Shown: piece by piece, positions 1 to 8,158 of the stretch
Numbering within the stretch: the first letter of the stretch is position 1
How the letters are laid out: every line of letters begins with the position of its first letter
Notes under the pieces: model-generated
Database searches by the model: none
Told to the model about the DNA's origin: nothing
Seen by the model: only the letters and a program-made list of their open reading frames with translations
Origin: a virus
Strand: one strand, 5' to 3'
DNA length: 45,328 nucleotides
Virus record (IMG/VR): IMGVR_UViG_3300030450_003920
Span: 1 to 45,328 of that record
Program-made: the position numbers and the translations under genes

Positions 1-431
1 TGAGTAACAGATTCAATTCTTCCTGTTCCTTGCAACAAAGGTTCGTTAGCATCACCAATTGTGTTTTTATTTTGTGCAAATTGAATAACCATACCTTTAA
101 TTAACCATGGTACTGTTGCATCAGAGCCACCAGATTGCATATCTACTAAAACAGTAGTATTACCGCCTGGAGCTGCTAATGTTTGTGCTCCATCAATTTG
201 AAAGCTTCTATCAGTAATAGAAACTTTAGTCCTATCTTCCAAAAATCTGAATTGAGAATCAGATGTTGGAACTTTTCCTACTTTTGACAAATATACGAAA
301 AACGGAGATTCTTCTGGAGCTAAGTCTGCGACCCTATCACTAAAATCATACAGTCTTCTTGATGGTATAGTACTATCAATAACTGCACCAGGAGTTCCGA
401 ATTTCACTTGTCCACTATTATAAGTGCCCAT
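1..431 (-). CDS. Major capsid protein, N-terminal part (cut by window edge)
   Basis: The first 143 residues of a HK97-fold capsid protein, the shell subunit of the head. The N-terminus reads MGTYNSGQVKFGTPGAVID and continues with DFSDRVADLAPEESPFFVYL, which is typical of SU10/DUF5309-like capsid proteins, where an N-terminal arm precedes the fold. The ATG at 431 follows an AAGGAG site. It is the last gene of the packaging/head cluster, downstream of portal and scaffold, the expected order. The rest of the gene lies beyond base 1. The family assignment is from pattern memory; its identity as capsid is well supported by position. Confidence 0.8.
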   Translation of the reverse strand, partial: MGTYNSGQVKFGTPGAVIDSTIPSRRLYDFSDRVADLAPEESPFFVYLSKVGKVPTSDSQFRFLEDRTKVSITDRSFQIDGAQTLAAPGGNTTVLVDMQSGGSDATVPWLIKGMVIQFAQNKNTIGDANEPLLQGTGRIESVT

Positions 432-458
432 TTTTTTCTCCTTAGTTTATATTATTAT

Positions 459-1187
459 TTACAATACATTATTTCGACTACCAGCTTTTGTAATTGAATC
501 CCACATTGAGTCTTTTTCGCTTTTTCTTACTGGCTGTTCTCCACTTAAAACACCTGCTTGTTGAGGAACACCTTGATTTTGACGAATCGAATCTAATGGG
601 TTTTCATTATTCTCAGCTAATTCATTTTGAGTTACTGAACTCCACATATTGATTGCACCATCAAGTCCATATTCAGCTGGATTTTTACTTGCAAATTCAA
701 AAAATGAATTAATTTGCTCATCATTAAGCCCTTTGGCTTGAAGTTGAGATTTTAGTTCATTCATACCCATTTGCTTTTGAACTCCAGATAATTGACCTTT
801 AACAGCATTATCAATTGAATCCTGTAACTCTTGTTGTCGAAACTGATACGATTTAGATTTTGGGTCATTATAGGCTTCCCATGGGTCGAACTCATCTTTA
901 TCCATAGAGACTCTTTCAGCGGCTACTGGTTGACCACCTTTGACCATTCCTGTTATTGTTTGTACAATATCTGGTCGTGATTCCAATAATTTACCAACTT
1001 TTTCATAGTCTTTAAGTTTCTGATTTTCAGATTGAAGCTTATCTTTCTCTGATTGAAAATACTTAGCTTGAGATTCCCAATCTTGAGAAGAACCTTCATT
1101 CTGTGTTCCACCTTCATCTTGCCCTACATTATCGCTGACTTGACCTTGACCTGCGTCAAGATTTTCATTTTCAAATGCGTTATCCAT
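459..1187 (-). CDS. Probable capsid scaffolding protein
   Basis: 242 residues, strongly acidic and Gln/Asn-rich, with a coiled coil near residues 38-65 (QAKYFQSEKDKLQSENQKLK) and a second helical, Gln-rich stretch near 115-150. This composition and the place between portal and major capsid protein match phage scaffolding proteins, which organise procapsid assembly and then leave. The start codon directly follows the portal stop (TAAATGG) and has an AAGGAG site. No protease signature is visible, so it is probably not a fused protease-scaffold. Function is inferred from position and composition. Confidence 0.65.
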   Translation of the reverse strand: MDNAFENENLDAGQGQVSDNVGQDEGGTQNEGSSQDWESQAKYFQSEKDKLQSENQKLKDYEKVGKLLESRPDIVQTITGMVKGGQPVAAERVSMDKDEFDPWEAYNDPKSKSYQFRQQELQDSIDNAVKGQLSGVQKQMGMNELKSQLQAKGLNDEQINSFFEFASKNPAEYGLDGAINMWSSVTQNELAENNENPLDSIRQNQGVPQQAGVLSGEQPVRKSEKDSMWDSITKAGSRNNVL

Positions 1188-3212
1188 TTACTCTCCTTTT
1201 TTTTGCAATCTCTCTTCACGTTCTTGAGTTTGACTACGTAAACGTAATTTCTCTGTTTCGAGTTTAACTGCATTTTCTAGTTTGCCAACAGCAACTGAAT
1301 TAGCTGCTCTTGATTTTGATTCCTGTGAATTAAGCTCAGATTTGAATTTCTCAATTTCAGAACGTTTTCTGGCTGAGATTGACTCTCTGTGAGCTGTTTG
1401 TAAATCACCTTGTAAATTCTTAACTGCTTCTTGAGCTTGTTGTAATTGACCTTGTAACTGAGCAACAATATCCATTCTTTGTAATACACCTTCTTTATCG
1501 AATATGTCTGTTTTCATTAATGCTTCTGTTCTGTCAATTAAACCTGCTTGATATGCTTCCATGTACATAGACCATTCTCCCCATCTATTTGATGGCATTG
1601 TTGAATTACCTACAATGTTAATATCATATTGGCCTATTGTTAAATCATTATCTAATTCGCTTATAGCTTGAGATTTATCATTATAAACATTTACCATGTA
1701 TTCACTCATATCATTATTAGGTTGTGCTATTCTAAATACCTTTTGATAAGTATAATGTTCTTTAGCTAAATTATATACAACCTGTCCTAATCTTCTTAAA
1801 CTTCCCTCAATATCTCTTAATTTTGATTTACTTCTTCTTTGTCCAAAATCTTCCATCATCATTGTAGCTGAACTTGTTCTAGGAGCAACTTCTGAGTTTC
1901 CTTGCATCATTTCAAATATACCCATATTCAAATCAATATATTTTTCTATTAATGATGGTAATTGCATTACCGAGTTAGATAATGGTTGTGGAGATGGAAA
2001 ATGTGGTTCTCCAAAAGAGGGGTCATATTCAATAGTAGCATTAGGATTAGCCCAATCTCTTTCTAATTCTTCAATATCATCAACACTTCCTTGTGGTATT
2101 AATAATTTCAATCCAGATGATGCTTGTGCATGAGATGTAATTAATGACATTGTTTTATTTAAAAATCTTTGATAATCTTTATTTTTTCTTACATCACTCA
2201 TAGGATATGGTGTATTTGTCCATATATTGGGAACAGGCACAATTGGATACTTATCAGTATTTAATATATGCTCATATAACACAATTTGTCCTAAAGTACA
2301 TGTTAATTTAATTCTTGTTTGTTGAACCTCTACAATATCAACAGCACCTTCTTTTATAGCCTTTTGCATTTTTTCATCTGATAAAAGCTTTTCCATATTT
2401 TCAGCATCAAATATTTTTTCTTGCTGTGTTTGCATGTCCATCATTCTATAATAAGGTACTTTAGTTTTTGAGAAATGTTCAATAAGTTGATATTTTTGAG
2501 AACCTTCTCCTGTATCTTTATCTTTTACATAATCAGGAGTATAAGAGCCCATAGTTCTTGCATTTTTAGGAGAAGGGAATGTATCATCTTCATAATAGCT
2601 TTCTACTTCATCAATAAGCATTTTACCATTTTCTTCGTTTATTTCTGCTAATTGAGGATATAAATCTAATAATTGAAATTTTGTAAAGATAGTTGATAGC
2701 ATCATACCACTTGCATCATCAAAATATTTATTTCTAGCATTAGGGTCAACAACAACTCTAAATGGGTCAACATATGTAAATTTAACTTCTCCCCTAGCAT
2801 AGTCAGCTTCTCTATCTACATATGCATAAAAGTATCCAAGTCCTGTTACAGCATAATCATGTATTGTTTGTTTAAATACTTCATTACCATCTGATATATG
2901 CCATATGTATTCAAGTATTGTTTTCCAAACATTTGCAAGGTCGCTATCAGAATCTTCTCTTGGAGTTGCTGTAAATTTAGGTGGTTTAGATGTTATTATA
3001 GCTTTAAACTGCTCAATAGCAGAATATAGTCTATCGAGTGGAATATTTGATTGATTTCTGGATTCAAGTTCCTGAGTTTCATTTTCACTAAAATGATTTC
3101 CTAAGTAAAAATCAATATCTTCTCGTGCATCATCTTCCCATTCTTTACGGGCATCATGCCATCTATCCCACAATTCTTTTGTATAAGTTGCCTTTTTATC
3201 TGCTTCTATCAT
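1188..3212 (-). CDS. Portal protein
   Basis: 674 residues, a usual length for a P22-type portal. The portal forms the dodecameric ring at the head vertex through which DNA is packaged and ejected. Portal-like features include the N-terminal region rich in aromatic and acidic residues, the central FNKTMSL-like helix at 353-360, IDLNMGIFEMMQGNSEVAPR followed by TSSATMMMEDFGQRRSKSKL (typical portal stem/clip helices), and a long C-terminal coiled coil (QLQGQLQQAQEAVKNLQGDL). It is followed by scaffold and capsid genes and preceded by the large terminase. No clear ribosome site precedes the ATG at 3212. Confidence 0.85.
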   Translation of the reverse strand: MIEADKKATYTKELWDRWHDARKEWEDDAREDIDFYLGNHFSENETQELESRNQSNIPLDRLYSAIEQFKAIITSKPPKFTATPREDSDSDLANVWKTILEYIWHISDGNEVFKQTIHDYAVTGLGYFYAYVDREADYARGEVKFTYVDPFRVVVDPNARNKYFDDASGMMLSTIFTKFQLLDLYPQLAEINEENGKMLIDEVESYYEDDTFPSPKNARTMGSYTPDYVKDKDTGEGSQKYQLIEHFSKTKVPYYRMMDMQTQQEKIFDAENMEKLLSDEKMQKAIKEGAVDIVEVQQTRIKLTCTLGQIVLYEHILNTDKYPIVPVPNIWTNTPYPMSDVRKNKDYQRFLNKTMSLITSHAQASSGLKLLIPQGSVDDIEELERDWANPNATIEYDPSFGEPHFPSPQPLSNSVMQLPSLIEKYIDLNMGIFEMMQGNSEVAPRTSSATMMMEDFGQRRSKSKLRDIEGSLRRLGQVVYNLAKEHYTYQKVFRIAQPNNDMSEYMVNVYNDKSQAISELDNDLTIGQYDINIVGNSTMPSNRWGEWSMYMEAYQAGLIDRTEALMKTDIFDKEGVLQRMDIVAQLQGQLQQAQEAVKNLQGDLQTAHRESISARKRSEIEKFKSELNSQESKSRAANSVAVGKLENAVKLETEKLRLRSQTQEREERLQKKGE

Positions 3213-3245
3213 AGTTAGTAATATAGCTATATTTTATTGACAAAA

Positions 3246-4811
3246 TCAAGTGCGTGCACCTGTCATCCAATTATAACGTTTTTTTGGCCTTTCCCAATCA
3301 TCACCTTTTTTAATTCTTTTTGCCTTACCAGCCTTTTTATTTCCCTTTGCATATTGCGTTGAAAGCCAGAAAGCATCAATAGTATCATCATGAGAGCCTT
3401 TAGGAAAATCAAGTAATTCACCTATAAATTCATGCATATTCTTTTTTAAGTGTACTGCACCTGCTTTAAATATTGGTTGAAGTCCTTCAAATAGCCTATC
3501 TTTCTTTTTTTGGTTTCCGTAGCCTTTAATACCCATTTCTATACCAGGAAGGAACTTTCCTTCTTTTTTACTTCTTTTTTGAACATAGTCTCTTAACATT
3601 TCCTGATATGATATTGTTTCAATATTTATTCTTTTAATCGGTTTATATCGTTCTGTAATTTTAAATATCTCGTCTGCACATTCCATTGGTAACACTCGCT
3701 TTCTCCAATATTCAATAACGTAATAATCATATTCAGCAGTAACGCCAATAACCATAATAACGCTATAATCATTCCTAGAACCAAGTGTTGAAGCAGGGTC
3801 GACACCCATGTATATATTAACGTACTCCATACTTCCATCTTCAAATTTTATATACCATGAATTGGCCTCCTCATTAAATTTTATGTTTCCTTTATAAAAA
3901 CCACTTGTTATATCATCTTCACTAAATATTTCATCTTCAGGAGATTTAGCTTGATTCATATATTCTTGATAAAACTTAGCTGGAGTACCAGAATCTATAT
4001 AAAACTGCTTTCTTTGTTCGATTTTTGTTAAAGGCCAACGTGAAGGCCATAGTGGAGTGCCATCATCTTGTATTGCTTTATGAGTTTCAACTATCCATGA
4101 ATAGTCTTCTCCTGTTTTTTTAGCATCATTGTGATTTTTTACAAGACCATTTAAAAATGAATCATAATGTACAATAGTTCCATTACACCATAAAAACCCA
4201 CCTTTATCAAAATCTATAGCAGGATATACAGCAGCAGTTACCCAATTCTTTATTTGAAGTCTAGATTCAGGAGTTTTAGTATTTAACTCAGATTCAAAGT
4301 CATCTAAGATAATTCCAGTATATCTTGTAGATAATTGCTTTTTACCCCTTAAACGTTGAGATGCCCCCTTAGCAATCATCCTACAATTATTTTTCAATAC
4401 AATTTCGTTTTTTGTCCATTTATCCCCTTGTAAATCACCGAAATAGTAATGAATTGCAGGATTTTCGTATATATGCGTTGAAATCCAATTAAGGTTGTCT
4501 ATAGCCTGGTCTTGCGCCTCGCCAACCCAAGCGATAAATTCTGGGCTTTCTTTTGTCGCAAATAGAAACCTATGAAGAACAGCACAAGCGGCTAAGGTTG
4601 ATTTTGCGTGGTCACGAGGCAAAACAAGAGCCAATTGCTGTATATTTCTGTCTAATAGCAATTTCCCTACGTTTATATGAAAGTCTGGTGTAGCTGAAGC
4701 TAAAAAATCTTGTGGGGAGAACAATTTGCCAAATACAATGAGGTCTTTATAAGCCATTTCAAGAATTTGTTCATTTTTTGAAACATTTCCATTTAAATTA
4801 AGGTTTGCCAT
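3246..4811 (-). CDS. Terminase large subunit (packaging ATPase-nuclease)
   Basis: 521 residues. The motor protein translocates DNA into the procapsid and cuts the concatemer. The ATPase domain shows a Walker A variant LPRDHAKST at 64-72 and a Walker B strand TGIILDDFE at 165-173. The RNase H-fold nuclease domain shows GVDPAS with D338 and a final acidic cluster SHDDTIDAF around 474-481. The gene precedes portal and follows the M15 peptidase and a 154-aa gene, in the same orientation. The start at 4811 lacks a clear Shine-Dalgarno sequence, so the start is less certain than the identity. Confidence 0.93.
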   Translation of the reverse strand: MANLNLNGNVSKNEQILEMAYKDLIVFGKLFSPQDFLASATPDFHINVGKLLLDRNIQQLALVLPRDHAKSTLAACAVLHRFLFATKESPEFIAWVGEAQDQAIDNLNWISTHIYENPAIHYYFGDLQGDKWTKNEIVLKNNCRMIAKGASQRLRGKKQLSTRYTGIILDDFESELNTKTPESRLQIKNWVTAAVYPAIDFDKGGFLWCNGTIVHYDSFLNGLVKNHNDAKKTGEDYSWIVETHKAIQDDGTPLWPSRWPLTKIEQRKQFYIDSGTPAKFYQEYMNQAKSPEDEIFSEDDITSGFYKGNIKFNEEANSWYIKFEDGSMEYVNIYMGVDPASTLGSRNDYSVIMVIGVTAEYDYYVIEYWRKRVLPMECADEIFKITERYKPIKRINIETISYQEMLRDYVQKRSKKEGKFLPGIEMGIKGYGNQKKKDRLFEGLQPIFKAGAVHLKKNMHEFIGELLDFPKGSHDDTIDAFWLSTQYAKGNKKAGKAKRIKKGDDWERPKKRYNWMTGART

Positions 4812-4843
4812 TATTTAATAGATTTTTTTGTATATCTTTGCTA

Positions 4844-5308
4844 TTATCTGTAATGGTCTTCTTGTTTTAAACGTTCATTTCTAGAACTACCACCACCACT
4901 ATTATCACGCCTTATCCAATTCAATAATTTATCAATCATCCCTGGTTCTTCCATCCATTTCATCATTCCTATTGCTTCTGGAACATCTGCCATAGGTAAT
5001 GTGTCTGAATAATTAGGATTATGCTCTATATTCATTCTAAGTTGTTCATCTATCCATTGCAAATTTTCTGGAGTTGCCATATTTCCAAAAGAAGGTTCAT
5101 TTGTTAAAATATGTCTTTTTTCTCCACCTTTAGTGAAAGCTTCATATAATGCTGTTGTTCCAGCCCAGTCATCTGCATGCAAAATACGATTTAGACTACT
5201 TGATAATAGTTGATTATCAATTTCATTATGTACTCCTGTGCTTTGACTAATTGACTCTAATAAAGCCATCCATTCTTTTTTATTCATTTCTAACATCTCG
5301 TTAATCAT
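4844..5308 (-). CDS. Hypothetical protein, 154 aa, in packaging cluster
   Basis: Not recognised. It is acidic and largely helical, with several Trp residues and a Gly/Ser-rich stretch near the C-terminus (NSGGGSSRNERLKQ). There is no membrane segment and no metal motif. The ATG at 5308 abuts the preceding stop (TAAATG) and has an AAAGGAAA ribosome site. It lies between the M15 peptidase and the large terminase, so it may be a packaging accessory or virion protein, but nothing in the sequence shows which. Confidence 0.7.
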   Translation of the reverse strand: MINEMLEMNKKEWMALLESISQSTGVHNEIDNQLLSSSLNRILHADDWAGTTALYEAFTKGGEKRHILTNEPSFGNMATPENLQWIDEQLRMNIEHNPNYSDTLPMADVPEAIGMMKWMEEPGMIDKLLNWIRRDNSGGGSSRNERLKQEDHYR

Positions 5309-5704
5309 TTACTTTCCTTTCAATTCAAAATGAGGTAAATCATCAAAATTATTATCATCTACCTCAAAATTCATATTCCAATCTCCTCCCCAACGAAGAG
5401 TTATGCCCATCGATTGAGCTATTCCTAAAACAAACCCCGCAAATAAGTGAAAACGTTCTCTATCCTCCCAATCAATAGGATATGGAGCAACATCAACAGC
5501 ACGACTAGGCATTGCATTGTGTCTGCCAAATGGATATTGCACTTTTGACTTTCCTTCTGAATAATACTTATTTTGCTCTCTTTCACCTCTATGTCCTTGC
5601 AATATAGAACAATCAACATGTTTAATTACTTCATTAAATACTTTTTGTAATTTTTCATCACAAGTTTTAAGTCTATCCTTTGAACGCTTACTATATCTTG
5701 GCAT
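5309..5704 (-). CDS. M15-family peptidase (VanY/L-Ala-D-Glu peptidase type), likely endolysin
   Basis: 131 residues, one compact catalytic domain. The zinc ligands of the M15 family are visible: H62 in GRHNAMPSRAVDVAP, D71 in the same motif and H125 in DLPHFEL, with the upstream LQGHRG...Q motif of this family at 35-44. These enzymes cut peptide cross-links or stem peptides of peptidoglycan. The protein has no signal peptide, so it would need a holin to reach the wall; the holin-like genes lie about 33 kb away. AGGAAGGA precedes the ATG. It may be the endolysin or a packaged wall-opening enzyme; the former is more usual. Confidence 0.85.
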   Translation of the reverse strand: MPRYSKRSKDRLKTCDEKLQKVFNEVIKHVDCSILQGHRGEREQNKYYSEGKSKVQYPFGRHNAMPSRAVDVAPYPIDWEDRERFHLFAGFVLGIAQSMGITLRWGGDWNMNFEVDDNNFDDLPHFELKGK

Positions 5705-5840
5705 TTTTAATTATCCTTCCTAAATACACAGCTTCAGATACATAAGGGAGACTACTATGTGAGGTTGTAGAAGGGGTATATGCTATACTGTCAGATATAG
5801 TATCCGAAGCTGTTAATTTTTTCTTTTTCTTATCATTCAT
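5691..5840 (-). CDS. Small hypothetical protein, 49 aa
   Basis: A short open frame begins 6 bases after the stop of the 311-aa gene and overlaps the start of the M15 peptidase gene by 14 bases, the same tight packing as its neighbours. The product starts MNDKKKKKL and continues with a Ser/Thr/Tyr-rich middle and a basic end (YLGRIIKNAKI). There is only a weak purine-rich site upstream (GAGTAGAATAG). No family is recognised. It fills what would otherwise be an unusual 142-base gap in the late operon. Confidence 0.5.
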   Translation of the reverse strand: MNDKKKKKLTASDTISDSIAYTPSTTSHSSLPYVSEAVYLGRIIKNAKI

Positions 5841-5846
5841 TCTATT

Positions 5847-6782
5847 CTACTCGTTTTTCATTCGTTCTATAGCATCAGTAATCCAACTCGGTGTTTTTGG
5901 AGCATCTGCTGGTTTTCTAACTTTATCATCCCAACCTTTAGTGCCTTTTAATGAAGCCCAGTCAAAATCACTTAATGAGTTTATAAGGAGTTCCCACTCA
6001 TCATCAGATATACTTTTACTTAATTTGTCTGTTAGCCATTCAGATTGACGACTTATAGAATGTAAATCTTTTGTAGTTCCAGATTCTGTTTCTAAAAGTT
6101 TTAGTATTTCACCATAATACCTCTCTAACAATGCTGTTTGTATTGTTCCATGAGCTAAATTTTCTACAGTACCTGGAACTCTATACCTATCTTGTAAATC
6201 ATAATCTCCTTCTGGTTCTACTGTTTTTATAGTTCCTTCATGGACAGGGTCCCAAAATTCATATTGGTCTTTGATTGCTGTTATAAGACTATCTCTTATA
6301 CCTTTTGGTTGATTCAATTGAAAACCATGAGCAATTTCGGCAAAAAAATCATCTGTTGATGATGGAATATATTTATCTAAATATTTTCTGCCAGGCATCT
6401 TGTTCCCATGTTCATCTTCTTTATAGCCTCCGCCATGATAAAAGTAATCATAATCATTATTTGCAATATTTACTTTTATAGTATCCGTTCCTGGAATATA
6501 TTCACCTTCATTAAGTTTATTAATAATATTTGCAAAGGGAGCACGATTTTCGTCATTGAATATATTATAACTAGCTCTTACTGGTGATTTTTCAACAATA
6601 AAAGGTGAACCACCCTCTGAATATATAGAAGACATATATTGCCCTAATGGAGAATTAAGAGATATATCTCTATTTTCTAGATATTTATCAAATGTTCCTT
6701 GAGCTCTAGATAAAATAGCCTCTATAGTCATATCTTGATTTGTTTGCTCAGTTACTGGCGATGTTCCTTGTTCCCAACCCAT
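5847..6782 (-). CDS. Hypothetical protein, 311 aa, zincin-like E-x-x-H motifs
   Basis: No firm family. Two segments stand out: DDFFAEIAHGFQ around residues 143-154 and VENLAHGTIQ around 206-215. The pattern A-E-x-x-H-x-x-Q followed by E-x-x-A-H resembles metal-site arrangements I associate with phage virion-encoded peptidase-like proteins, but the first His of a normal HExxH is Ala here. The rest is mixed alpha/beta with many Tyr and Asp. Its neighbours are the zinc-ribbon gene and the M15 gene. A weak AGGA site precedes the ATG. It could be a metalloprotein or a catalytically dead relative. Confidence 0.55.
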   Translation of the reverse strand: MGWEQGTSPVTEQTNQDMTIEAILSRAQGTFDKYLENRDISLNSPLGQYMSSIYSEGGSPFIVEKSPVRASYNIFNDENRAPFANIINKLNEGEYIPGTDTIKVNIANNDYDYFYHGGGYKEDEHGNKMPGRKYLDKYIPSSTDDFFAEIAHGFQLNQPKGIRDSLITAIKDQYEFWDPVHEGTIKTVEPEGDYDLQDRYRVPGTVENLAHGTIQTALLERYYGEILKLLETESGTTKDLHSISRQSEWLTDKLSKSISDDEWELLINSLSDFDWASLKGTKGWDDKVRKPADAPKTPSWITDAIERMKNE

Positions 6783-6798
6783 TCGATTTTTATCCTAT

Positions 6799-7044
6799 TT
6801 ATGCTGTTCCATGTGCTCCATCAGAGGTGTAAATATACACCAAATTATTATCATTATCAAATTCTGATTTGCAGTGTGGACACATCCAACCTTCAACTGA
6901 TTCTTCATCATCAGATAAAATTCCAATTCTTTGTGTTGTATAACCGTCATAGTAAAGGCTTGTATCGCAAACAGGACAAAGGTCTCTATTCTTGTTTATC
7001 GCCTTCTTTTTCAGCATGCGCAAGTAAATTTGTTTCTTGGCCAC
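6799..7044 (-). CDS. Small zinc-ribbon protein, 81 aa (GTG start)
   Basis: Two CxxC knuckles (CPVC near residue 23 and CPHC near 55) separated by about 30 residues form a classical zinc ribbon. The N-terminus is strongly basic (KKQIYLRMLKKKAINKNR), which suggests nucleic acid contact. The GTG at 7044 is preceded by TTGGAGGCATTACAAG, a strong ribosome site at normal distance, which decides this start even though the gene overlaps the small-terminase gene by 59 bases. Placement directly after the small terminase suggests a packaging or DNA-binding accessory role (inference). Confidence 0.7.
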   Translation of the reverse strand: MAKKQIYLRMLKKKAINKNRDLCPVCDTSLYYDGYTTQRIGILSDDEESVEGWMCPHCKSEFDNDNNLVYIYTSDGAHGTA

Positions 7045-7762
7045 CTTGTAATGCCTCCAATTGCTTAGGGGTAAATCCTTGAAATACCGTTAATTGTTCT
7101 TGTTTTTTCTCTGTATCAAATAATCCTGACATTTTAGCTAATGCTTCAAGTGAACGAAGTCTATCTGAGTCCCTTTCAGACATTTCAGCTATCTGTTTAT
7201 ACTGTTCAACAATCCAGCCAGGTGCAACTCCCTTATCTTGCAACAATACTTCAATCTCTTTTTTCACCATAGTTCTTACTTCCTCTTTTTTTAATAAAAA
7301 TCTTGATTTATTTTTAATATATTTTTCCTTTTTAGCCATAGGATAAGCTTTTTTGTAAGCTTTTACGCTATCATCACCCGATGCAATGTATCTAGCGAAT
7401 AAAAATTCACGATTATTTAGTTTTCTGTCCTTTGCACGTGAATATGTTGCCTTATAATTGCCTGAAAATGTGTAAATGTTCTCAACAACCCCGTCTTCAC
7501 CCAATATTTTATGACTTTTCTGCTCACAGATGAATGAACCGCATACAGTTCTAATCATTGTACGTGGTGTTTTGTAATTTGGATGATTAACCTTGCTTTT
7601 CTTCAGTATTTGGCAAATATATCCGTCATCAGTATATACCCAATCACCTTCATCAGCAATACGCCAATCAGACAAAACCTCCTCAGTTTGACCAAATGCT
7701 TTATATTCGTCTATATTGTCATAAAGATAATGATTAGTGTTTTTGATTTTCTTTAAATCCAT
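6986..7762 (-). CDS. Probable terminase small subunit
   Basis: 258 residues. The C-terminal part matches the Terminase_2-type plan: LNNREFLFARYIASGDDSVK followed by AYKKAYP, basic linker helices, then a helical oligomerisation part (PGWIVEQYKQIAEMSERDSD). Small terminases recognise the packaging site and recruit the large subunit. An extra N-terminal domain of about 110 residues (GDWVYTDDGYICQIL, then RTVCGSFICEQK) is not part of the usual small terminase. It is the first gene of the leftward packaging block, next to the repeat-bearing control region. No Shine-Dalgarno sequence is seen before the ATG at 7762. Confidence 0.7.
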   Translation of the reverse strand: MDLKKIKNTNHYLYDNIDEYKAFGQTEEVLSDWRIADEGDWVYTDDGYICQILKKSKVNHPNYKTPRTMIRTVCGSFICEQKSHKILGEDGVVENIYTFSGNYKATYSRAKDRKLNNREFLFARYIASGDDSVKAYKKAYPMAKKEKYIKNKSRFLLKKEEVRTMVKKEIEVLLQDKGVAPGWIVEQYKQIAEMSERDSDRLRSLEALAKMSGLFDTEKKQEQLTVFQGFTPKQLEALQGGQETNLLAHAEKEGDKQE

Positions 7763-7828
7763 ACCAAAATATACAAAATTTTTTCAAAATAAAAAAATAC
7801 TTGCAAAATTGATATATTTGATTATATT

Positions 7829-7867
7829 CTATATAATAGAGATATATAATAGAGATATATAATATAG
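7829..7867. repeat. Three tandem 13-bp repeats (iteron-like)
   Basis: Copies are 7829-7841 (CTATATAATAGAG), 7842-7854 (ATATATAATAGAG) and 7855-7867 (ATATATAATATAG). They differ by one base from the middle copy, and a degenerate fourth follows (CTATTATAGAG, 7868-7878). Each unit contains TATAAT. The array lies about 70 bases upstream of the small-terminase start. It could be a protein-binding array (small terminase, initiator or regulator) or a promoter array; the sequence alone does not decide. Confidence 0.75.
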
Positions 7868-7977
7868 CTATTATAGAGAAAAGAAAAAGTAAAATAAAAA
7901 GAAAAGAAAAACTTAAGGGGTAAATCCCAAAAATTGCATTAGAATGAGTGTGGGTATTGTTTTTATAGTCGAACCCC

Positions 7978-8028
7978 ACCTAATTGGCTCTAGGGGGGCT
8001 TCAATTAGGTTGAAATTCGGATTAGGTT
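7978..8028. repeat. ATTAGGT motif cluster with 9-bp inverted repeat
   Basis: ACCTAATTG at 7978-7986 and CAATTAGGT at 8002-8010 form an inverted repeat around a G-rich loop (GCTCTAGGGGGGCTT). The core ATTAGGTT then recurs in direct orientation at 8004-8011 and 8021-8028, 17 bases apart. There is no T-run after the dyad, so it is not a simple terminator. The arrangement of two direct and one inverted copy suggests an operator or other protein-binding site. Confidence 0.5.
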
Positions 8029-8101
8029 TCAGATTTAAATCAGTAAGTAATCAAGATATTCTATCAATAGTAAATAAATAGAAGGGCTAACAATTACACA
8101 T

Positions 8102-8128
8102 AACAAAAACGCCACTAATACGTGGCGT
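8102..8128 (-). terminator. Intrinsic terminator of the small leftward operon
   Basis: On the minus strand ACGCCAC-GTATTA-GTGGCGT forms a perfect 7-bp GC-rich stem with a 6-base loop, followed by TTTTTGTTA. It lies 30 bases past the stop of the 65-aa gene and separates the three-gene leftward operon from the packaging block. Confidence 0.85.
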
Positions 8129-8158
8129 CCTTGCTCTACTCTACTATGTAAACAACTA

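Larger units (their letters stand above)
7763..8101. promoter_or_regulatory. Intergenic control region before the packaging genes
   Basis: This 339-base stretch holds no convincing gene. It is very AT-rich next to the small-terminase gene and contains tandem 13-bp repeats, a long purine-rich tract on the plus strand (about 7874-7920) and a cluster of ATTAGGT motifs. It lies between the terminator of the small leftward operon and the first packaging gene. The leftward late promoter and possibly the packaging start (pac) would be expected here. I could not pick a single convincing -35/-10 pair. Confidence 0.5.

Noticed and set aside
7801-7830. Plus-strand TTGCAA with TATATT 16 bases downstream, promoter-like
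   Set aside because: No rightward gene follows until 9343, and an intrinsic leftward operon lies between; AT-rich DNA gives such matches easily.
7706-7920. A CRISPR-like look of the short repeats before the small terminase
   Set aside because: The units are contiguous 13-mers without unique spacers, and no cas effector genes are present; the Cas4-like nuclease belongs to the phage recombination module.
7734-7979. 81-codon hydrophobic frame upstream of the small-terminase gene
   Set aside because: It consists of the AT-rich intergenic repeats read as Ile/Tyr/Leu/Phe, has no ribosome site and overlaps the terS start.
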